Source of the DNA: Phallusia fumigata
Taxonomy: Eukaryota; Chordata; Ascidiacea; Phlebobranchia; Ascidiidae
DNA length: 27,830 nucleotides
Reading direction: 5' to 3'
Assembly (NCBI GenBank): GCA_008931825.1
Contig: QXVZ01025362.1
Coordinates: forward strand, 1 to 27,830
Below are positions 20,915 through 27,830 of the stretch, in pieces (the first letter of the stretch is position 1; each line of letters starts with the position of its first letter). The translations under genes were made by a program, and so were the position numbers. The notes below the pieces were generated by a model, which saw only the letters and a program-made list of their open reading frames with translations, was not told the DNA's origin and searched no databases.

Positions 20915-21092
20915 AAGGCTATTGGTTCCATATTTGGCCAGCTACGCAATCTGTTGTATGTTACCAAGGTTACGTGCAGTCAGGTGATTTGGCGCGTACA
21001 AGTATGATTTGTTGCCGGGGTCTCGCTTGGAGGTGTGTTTCCAAGACACACGACAATAAACGTATCCAGGACTTGAACTGCCCTTTTAACAT
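20915..21092 (+). CDS. Possible cysteine-rich exon, perhaps a divergent sushi domain
   Basis: A 178-bp open segment follows the acceptor tttcgttcttaaag and ends at donor gtaagtg (21093). Read in phase 1 it encodes G-Y-W-F-H-I-W-P, V-V-C-Y-Q-G-Y-V, M-I-C-C-R-G-L-A-W-R-C-V-S and L-N-C-P-F-N. The C-x-x-G-Y followed by C, W and C is suggestive of a CCP domain, but the CC pair and spacing are atypical. It does not match the receptor exons on either side, so it may belong to a third gene between them. Confidence 0.4.
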
Positions 21093-22500
21093 GTAAGTGT
21101 TTGGCGCGATCACATGTCATTGGCTCAATGCCGATCAACGAAAATATTATTTGTTCTGAAATATGTTAATGGCAACATCTCATAAATTAAAACATTTTAT
21201 ACTTCTTACACGACCGCCCACCAGACATAAAGCACGTGAAAGGGAACCAAGCTAATCTAAATCTATCAACCTAATAAGCACTAATTTAACGTCATTGCCG
21301 CCTTACATTTCCCAATTTAATTGGGGGAAAGGAACTATCCAATTACTTTTGTATTGGGTGAAATATTACGTCGGTAAAATTAAAAAGTGATCGTGATATC
21401 TAAAGACAAAACGCTAAAACTTGGCCTACGTTTGTTTTAATCCGCTTGCGTCCGCATTTGCCATTTTTAAGGTAAAGTTTTGTCTCGACTGCGGTAAACA
21501 AATCCACTGTCTGCTTGCCTGCGATTAGTGTGATGAAACACAGAAGATATGTTTTAACTTGTCATTAGCCCTTCTAACAGAATCACTTAGTTACAAAGGT
21601 TCAGAACATACACATTTTTACCTGTTCCTATTTTCAATGTTGGCTCACATTTCGAACAGTTTAAATTTTTGAAATATTACGCTTGAAGCGCGTGCGCCCT
21701 TTTTGTCGCACATTCGACTGCTAAATGTCCGTAACAACGATTACGAAAGGCTTGGCTTGATATCAGCGAACTAGTGTTAGCTCTGTACAAACTATACAGA
21801 TATAGCACGCACAGTTTAAATTTGAACACCGTAGTTTTCCATGAGAAGTACTTGATGCCTTGTAGTGATGCAAAGGTTGATTTTCCATTTAACGTTTAAA
21901 CAATTTTTGAAGTGTGGTCGTCGTGCTTATATGCGAGGTGATTTAAATGTATGGTGGACATTTTTTTTACGTAAGTTTAGTGCCGAATTACGCCCACTAT
22001 AACGTCTATTTAACCTTTCAACAAAAGAACAGCTGGCTTCCGTTCCAACGATGTTCGGTGTTACGTTGTGCGTGTGCCAGACGCTGTTTACAAACCGCGG
22101 CATATCGATTATGGAAAAAATAAGCACATGTCTTCAATAGCCAAATAAATTGTCCTGCGATCGAAACAACATATTTACTTACCTTCTTCCCGCCAGTGCT
22201 TCGTTAATTACCCAGCCAAAAAACTTGTTGATATCTTTTGTCAAACAAACATCAACAAAAAAATTACGACACGCCAACAAGTCCATTTTCTCGCCTGTAG
22301 TTGCTTATTTACAGATAAGTTACTATTAACCAGACAAGCCGTTTTGACCAACTTACAAAAAGTTTGCATTTTAAAATACGTCGGTGTTGTTGCGTTACCA
22401 TCACTTGACTTATTTTTGGTGTTGAATAACACTTAAACGCCCCCCGTCCTCCACCACCAAAAATATACACTTTGCATTACGGTGTTACGTTTTTTTGCAG

Positions 22501-25500
22501 TTAATAAGGCGTATGGGTGAGTTAAATATATCATGCTGCGGGCATTTGTGTATCATCAATATTTGTTTGCATTGTTAGCTCTAACGCTGGAGGATTTATT
22601 TGCGGTGGGTATGTGGCATTACGATCATTTTTATCTGCTACTATCCCTACGTGTTTCAACAAAACAATATTTCTTGTAATGGATCGAAAAATCACCTATA
22701 GCGTAAAAACTGACGGTCACTGTCCCAACTTTTGAGTCTAATTCAGGATTTTATCTTTAAAATAACAAAATTTTGAGCGGGGTTACACACTAAGCTAAAG
22801 ATAGCTCGATTATTGTTTTTCCTTTATCGGGCTACTATTGGCAAACACCAGGGTCAAGTTTACTTTTAATGTTTGCTGTCAAACATTATGCGGAGATGCG
22901 GTTATCATTTTTTGTTCGGCCTTAATTATTCGGGGGTTGGTACAGCAAAAGCATCTGGCTCAAGTCAGCTGATATAAAGATACACAAACGTGGTTAATGA
23001 CTAAAGGTGGCTGTACACAGAATGCGTAGTGCGTTAACGTACGTTATCGCATCCGAAAAACGGTCCGTAATCTAACGTGCGTAAACGGAACGAATTTACG
23101 TTCCGAAAGTGGCTGCGAAAAGTGGTATACACCGGNTTCATCTGGATCTTTTACATCATGCAAAGCAGGTTTCTTTCCAACTAGTCCAAAGATTATTTCT
23201 TGCTAATTTTCTTTTCAAAATTGGGCAATAAAAACTTTACAAAAACGAACATAATAAAATATCTTATACTTTGGGATGAATAATTTACAGTTTCAAATAT
23301 TTGTAGCAGAAATATAAACCAATACTAGAGTATCTGCAAACAACAAAATTTACTTATGATTTCAAAGGCAATATCACTGGCAGTTTCCTTTTCATTAACT
23401 TTTTTGTCGTTTCAAAACTGCACATTGTTTCGCTGCTATCAATTAGAAACAAGTTTGCGTGTTGTTTGAGCAAAACAACTGATACTGATCAACCTAGGCA
23501 GAGATAAGTCTCAGATCGGCACTACAACTGAACCGAAAATCACATGCGTACGTCCGTAAAAATAGAATATGTTCTATTCCGTCGGACGGCCTTGCGTTAA
23601 CGTCCGTCACGTCCGTTTCGGACGATAACGCAAGATACGCATCCTGTGTATAGACGTCGACGGAAGGTGACGGATTGAAATTTAAGCACGTTGACGGATG
23701 ACGGACCGAAACGGACGAAAACGGATCCTGTGTACAGCCACCTTAAGTGTATTGCGTGAATAAATTTCAAGTCGAATAAGATTGGACTGCGATTCTACCA
23801 ACTTAATGTATGCTCTGTGTCGAAGCGGAAAATATAATGTTAATCAGGTCCAAGACGTTTTTTTCGTTTTTGACGCAAGCTTTAAAAGTGCTAAAATTTT
23901 GTGTGACCTTCGATAATTTTTACTGATAATCGTGCAAATTTTATGCAATATCTTTTAGTTACAAGTGACAGAAATAGATGTGAACTTCACGGTTTCTTCC
24001 CAACCCAATCAGGCAAGAGGTTCACCTGGAAAGGTCACTGCTACGATTGCGAATATTCCAGCGGGTGACTACGCAGTGTCAGCTTATCTAAATGATGCCG
24101 TTTATGCAAATGTAAGCAGAAACTTTTTTGGTAAGGATTAAAATAAATACCATGGAATGAAAAAGTTGAACCATAAGTTGAATAAGTGCATCCTGTAGGT
24201 TAAAAAAAATACACCTATATTTAATTGAAGTTTTGTTATTAATCTTTTTGGTTGTGTATGCACGATCAAGTCACCAGTGGTCCTGTGTTCGAAAATTAAC
24301 TTGCAGATTTGGTAGTCGTTTGTCTATTTCAAATCCATGCAATTTAGTAAGACACAATTGGTCTCTAAACAAATCTCTGACTACACCCTTTAATTTGAAG
24401 GTTGTAGAGTTTTTTTTGCGTAGCTCCTAAACAATGAGGCAGCATCTTTACTGTAATACTTCTGTATTCTCAGAGTGCTTTGACTTTTCAGACCATCGGA
24501 TTAGCTGAGTTGCAGCCTGGTTCAGAGACTTGCGATACCTTGTTCGTACCAAATATGAATTTCAGGTAACTTCGCTCACCCTCGGAACGCACAATTTATC
24601 CATTGTGTAATAAATTTGATACATTTATATTGCAGATGCTCAACTAATTTCGATCCAATTAAAGTCTACACTTTTAGTGTTGTTATAGATCAATTCAAGT
24701 TGGACTATGATAGTGTGATGTGGCAAGTTCATTCTGACATCTACACCGTCCACTTAAATGTCACCGGTAAGTGTTTTCGAATTTTACAAACTACATTTTT
24801 TGCTAATATGTAACATTTCGCAAAACAATATGCTGACATTGGAGAACAAATAAAGCACACGGTGTAAACAAAAAATCTGTTCAGATTACTATCACACAGC
24901 ACCACCAAGAGGGCGCGATAAAGGTTTGAAGCCTTTTTATGGGTGGTGGATGGGGTATCTTTACTCCCTAATGGGCTACAGCTAATTTTTATATGTTGAC
25001 ATTGGGAGCCTACGGTAAAAACTATAAAAAGTATAAATAAGAAAAGCATTATCGTAACAGTGTGCACAGTCTGCAGCTCACAAAAGAAAAGCATTGTATC
25101 TTTTGTTTTAAACCTGTAAATTCCTACGCCCTGATGCGTAGTTTTTGACCAGAAACTCCGAGAGATAAAAATGTATTTTTAAAAATAAATGGGTTAGCAG
25201 TAATTTTAACTAAAGTTGAGTCAAAAGTTATACATTTAAGATTAATGTTTACGTATATCTATTTATTTTTGGGCATCCTCTTTCTCTGAAGCAAATTGAG
25301 AAGCTTAAAATGTTTTATTTCCAGTTGAAACAATGTTTTATGCGTACTATTGAGGAGACAGGTTTTGAGAGAATATATTTTAGGTTAGCGCACATCGTAG
25401 CGTGAAAATATACACGAGAATATGTCATCTTAAGTAAAATTTAAGATTTTANGGTATCCTTACTCCTAAATGGGCAAAAATAAATGGGTAAGCAGTGCTT

Positions 25501-27830
25501 TTAACTAAAGTTGAACCAAAAGGTAAGTATCTATTTCTTTTTAGGCATCCTCTGTCTCTGAAACAGAAGCTTAAAATGCGTTATTTCTAGTTGAAACAAT
25601 GTTAATCAACATGCAGTATACGTATAATAAGGAGACAGGTTTTGGGAGAATAATTTTTGAGGTTTATAGCGCACATCGTTGCGTGAAAATATGTCATCTT
25701 AAGTGAAATTTAAGATTTTTTTGTAGATTGCGGAAATGTTACTTTTCCTGGAGTTTTACCAGATGTCCCAGCAAACAAGGGTTACCTCAGTACACACACA
25801 TTCTCATGTATGACACCTGATTATGAAGGGACTCCGCACGTTGCAGTTTGTCAGCTTGATGCAACATGGAATCTGACTTCATTTTGCCGAAAAGGTGAAT
25901 TATGTTCACCGGTGGACGTGCAGATTAGTTAATTAAAGTTTTAGGGGTGTAATTCATTGTTTCTTATAAAATATATGCATACTATTAAACTAAGTTATGT
26001 TGAGTTATTTGGCTTGGCCGAAGAAATGGTATTGACACAGTAGCACTATTGCGTTGGTAATAATCGGTTTGGAAAGAGCTGTTTACACTTTTTATCTTTT
26101 TTTGCAGAAACATGTGACCAGAGCATGATTCCTGCAGCTGTTTTTATAAATATAAGCATGGATGGCGTTTCGCAAGTTGGTGAAACTGTGACCGTTCCTT
26201 GCTACGATGGATATACGGGAATTGCAAATGCAACATGTGTTGGCCCTGGCCATTGGACTACGACAAACTGTTCGGGTATGAAACTATAAATGAAGAATTG
26301 GTATTGGCTCAGTAGCACTAAATTAATCACCGTGGAGATATCTGTGCAACGTTGGGACGATACATCATGCCTGAACGTACTTCACGGTCATTACGAATTC
26401 GTATCTGACGAGGGCTCACAAGAAAGAGATTGTTAGCGCATTATAAGGAATTCGACTATAAATTGCTTCATGGAAATTGTTGCTGCGCCAGGCACGGTGT
26501 TCGTCTACTGACGGGCTGTAACTGCGTTTTATCTAAAACCGTCAAAAACGAAACCGTTTCTTGGTCACGCGCTAGATTAGCAGCGGGTTGCAACAAATTT
26601 GCCATGCGGAATAATACAGTAGCGAAACACGCTGCATCTACGATTTTTTTTGTTAGTTTTAAATACTTTAATGGATGTGTAGTTATGTGCTGTCATCCCT
26701 AACTGCTTTGATTGCTTTTTACCTTGCTCGAAACGTTTGTAAAAGGTTTTGAAGAAAAGCACATTAAAATGACAGTCACGCCATTTTAAAACATAGCAAA
26801 TTTGTATCTAGATCAAAATTTTGTAACCTTTAATCGGGCCCCCGACTTATCTTGTAGATTTTTGTAATTATTTTAAACCCACGACCTTTTGTTGCAAAAT
26901 GTGCCCTGCAGCTACCAGATTTGCAACACAATTGTTTTGCAGGAACCATTGTTGCTCTGGCAACTAAAACTTTCCTTGGTGCATAAACATAGACGAAAAC
27001 ACTGCCACAAAATTTATATCAGTGCCAAAACGTTAGGATTTTATCTGTTCAATATAAATTTACAATAAACAAAACAACACAGTGACAACACAACACGTTT
27101 ATAATTGCATTTTTTGCACGTTTTAAAAATGATTCCCTCCCTGGGCTTGTAAAAGATGTTCCACCAAACAAGCTGACTTCAGCGCAAGTATGGTTTCATG
27201 CACCAGGCCACATTTTCCTTCTGANTTTCATGCACCAGGCCACATTTTTCTTCTGATATTATCACAACTCTTAAACATATATTAAAAACCTTGAACTCTT
27301 CCTTCCAGAGCTCAAAACTCCAGCAGGCTTTCTTTTAGTGGTTTTTCTGTCTGACCCCACTCTGTTTACCTAACGCGGTGGTGTACCTCCCTGACTTTCC
27401 ACCAACGTACCCTCCCCCCGCAGTCACCTTACCTATTGCGCCAAACTCATCCCTCGATTGAATCCACGTCGCATGACGCCGTGTAATGACGGTGTAACTG
27501 CATCGCTTTGAACCCTAATCCACTAACGTTGTGCAGCTTTTTTCGGCTTGGATTGTTTTAGTGTCAACTCCAGCCTAAATTTTTTCAACTAACCATGTTT
27601 TTTTTTATTAAACCCACGTTGAATGCCTTTAGACGACCAGTTTCTAAAACATAAGCTAAACACAAGGCCAAGAAATGATCCAAGCGATCGTGCTATGCGT
27701 TTTTCTAACACATATCAAACAATTTAGTAAGTGAATAGGGTGCAGCCAAGACCAAACTCCTGCAAATAAAAAGCTGCAAAGTATGCTTTACCAATTTTTT
27801 TTTACTCCCAGTTTGCAGCAATGCGGACAT
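22501..27830 (+). CDS. Sushi-domain receptor, right copy (partial, runs off the window)
   Basis: Exons: E1 22501-22608 (ATG at 22533), E2 23972-24111, E3 24474-24565, E4 24636-24766, E5 25727-25894, E6 26108-26275, E7 from 27812 to the window edge. Coding lengths are 76, 140, 92, 131, 168 and 168, with the same phases as the minus-strand paralogue; E3 is one codon longer. Signal peptide begins MLRAFVYHQYLFALLAL. E2-E4 form the same beta-rich N-terminal domain. E5 and E6 are four-cysteine sushi domains (E5 ends ATWNLTSFC, E6 ends GHWTTTNCS). E7 starts like left exon 13095-12928. Sushi order differs: here the B-type exon (26108) precedes the A-type exon (27812), whereas on the left A precedes B. 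Membrane and tail exons would lie beyond the window. Exons from E2 onward lie past the N at 23136, so their linkage to E1 rests on scaffolding plus matching phase and homology. Confidence 0.8.
22513..22578 (+). promoter_or_regulatory. Overlapping upstream ORF in the right receptor leader
   Basis: Following the acceptor at 22491-22500, an ATG at 22513 with G at +4 opens a 21-codon frame that ends at TAG 22576-22578, overlapping the main ATG (22533) in another frame. The left paralogue has only a 5-codon upstream ORF (17170-17153) that ends before its main ATG. Confidence 0.4.
23002..23746. mobile_element. Harbinger-like MITE (3-bp TAA target duplication)
   Basis: Terminal inverted repeats AGGTGGCTGTACACAG (23005-23020) and its complement ending 23743 are flanked by TAA on both sides (23002-23004, 23744-23746). 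The element is 739 bp as assembled, with one N at 23136, many gacgga/gtccgt subterminal motifs and an internal palindrome at 23551-23588. No transposase ORF is visible, so it is non-autonomous. TAA fits the TWA target preference of PIF/Harbinger elements; superfamily is inferred from the target site alone. The left arm carries the homologous intron without the element near 16665-16690, giving a paralogous empty site. Confidence 0.8.
25181..25724. repeat. Diverged duplicate intron segments around the N at 25452
   Basis: Bases 25181-25451 and 25476-25724 are clearly the same sequence with substitutions and indels (shared starts aaaaataaatggg, shared ends gtcatcttaagt). They lie inside the E4-E5 intron of the right receptor. 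The piece after the N starts with ggtatccttactcc, matching 24954 onward before a gap of about 200 bp, so it looks like a second allele of the same intron. Confidence 0.8.
26020..26320 (+). repeat. Inserted sushi-exon block with 29-bp flanking direct repeats
   Basis: A 29-base sequence at 26020-26048 recurs at 26292-26320 with 26 of 29 matches (both end cagtagcacta). Between them lies a block of about 243 bp containing attgcgttg, an intron beginning gtaataatcg, the sushi exon 26108-26275 and a gtatgaaac donor region. The left arm has the 29-base sequence only once (14406-14435 region). The block matches the 3' end of left exon 12928 plus its following intron and exon 12874-12707. It is read as a copied exon cassette. 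Confidence 0.75.
27115..27260 (+). pseudogene. Relic E5-like sushi exon, right arm
   Basis: Plus-strand counterpart of the relic at 13788-13690. It keeps the stretch encoding D-S-L-P-G-L and the tggtttcatgcacc segment but lacks the start of the exon and six internal bases. It is further confused by the N at 27225 and a 31-bp repeated overlap around it. Non-functional as read. Confidence 0.45.
27194..27256. repeat. 31-bp overlap repeated across the N at 27225
   Basis: Bases 27194-27224 and 27226-27256 are the same 31-mer with one c/t difference. The left arm has this sequence once (13688-13720 region), so the repeat is probably an unmerged contig overlap. Confidence 0.85.

Larger units (their letters stand above)
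17174..22500. other. Spacer between the divergent receptors
   Basis: Inverted homology between arms extends only about 100 bp upstream of each first shared exon (to near 17290 and 22395), including gtgttacgtt and a ttttgcag acceptor before each, so an untranslated first exon and promoter probably lie further inside. Apart from the hairpin at 20175 and the two candidate exons at 17484 and 20915, long stretches (17538-20174, 21093-22400) show nothing I can support. Confidence 0.5.

Noticed and set aside
1-27830. CRISPR arrays, bacterial operons, phage genes, rRNA
   Set aside because: No regularly spaced repeats other than the zinc fingers, no ribosome-binding-site-led ORF runs, and clear spliceosomal introns.

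Overview
The window looks like a stretch of nuclear genome from an invertebrate animal, most likely an ascidian tunicate such as Ciona. The reasons are AT-rich DNA, short GT-AG introns, phase-1 single-exon sushi (CCP) domains, an adhesion-type GPCR, hAT and MITE-like DNA transposons, and single-N contig joins flanked by near-identical or allele-like sequence, as expected when a very polymorphic genome is assembled. No bacterial operon, CRISPR array or phage gene is visible. Species assignment is inference; no database could be searched.

Region 1-5.8 kb: mostly non-coding. It holds an orphan coding-like ORF (897-1250), a perfect 375-bp duplication across an N at 3208 (probably an assembly artefact), and a C2H2 zinc-finger array (4354-5277, ten intact fingers) whose two ends have decayed. 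Region 5.8-10.3 kb: a broken hAT transposase fragment with a frameshifted BED finger, an orphan signal-peptide exon on the minus strand (7791-7860), and a partial adhesion-family GPCR on the plus strand (8615-10180). A 286-bp piece of the hAT region, apparently identical to the copy upstream, interrupts the GPCR and is flanked by a 93-bp duplication of the GPCR exon. A tRNA-Ser(GCU) pseudogene follows at 10249-10330.

Region 11.8-27.8 kb is the main feature: a large inverted duplication carrying two divergently transcribed sushi-domain receptor genes. The minus-strand gene (17173 to 11807) can be followed through nine exons: signal peptide, a three-exon beta-rich N-terminal domain, three one-exon sushi domains, a transmembrane exon, and a short basic tail ending in a PDZ-ligand-like S-S-Q-V. 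Exon lengths and phases close to one 1107-nt reading frame. The plus-strand paralogue (22501 onward, running off the window) has the same first five exons, four of them the same length. It carries an extra sushi exon that appears to have been copied from the B-type sushi exon, together with the last 9 nt of the preceding A-type exon. The arms differ by a MITE-like element (right arm), an unrelated insertion (left arm), and relic sushi exons present in both introns. The spacer holds a long 138-nt hairpin and two possible exons of another cysteine-rich plus-strand gene.

The pair resembles, by architecture only, the variable complement-receptor-like (vCRL) type of polymorphic sushi transmembrane protein described from Ciona. 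An innate-immune or allorecognition role is a hypothesis. Several of the right gene's exons lie beyond N joins (23136, 25452, 27225), so linkage there depends on the scaffold.
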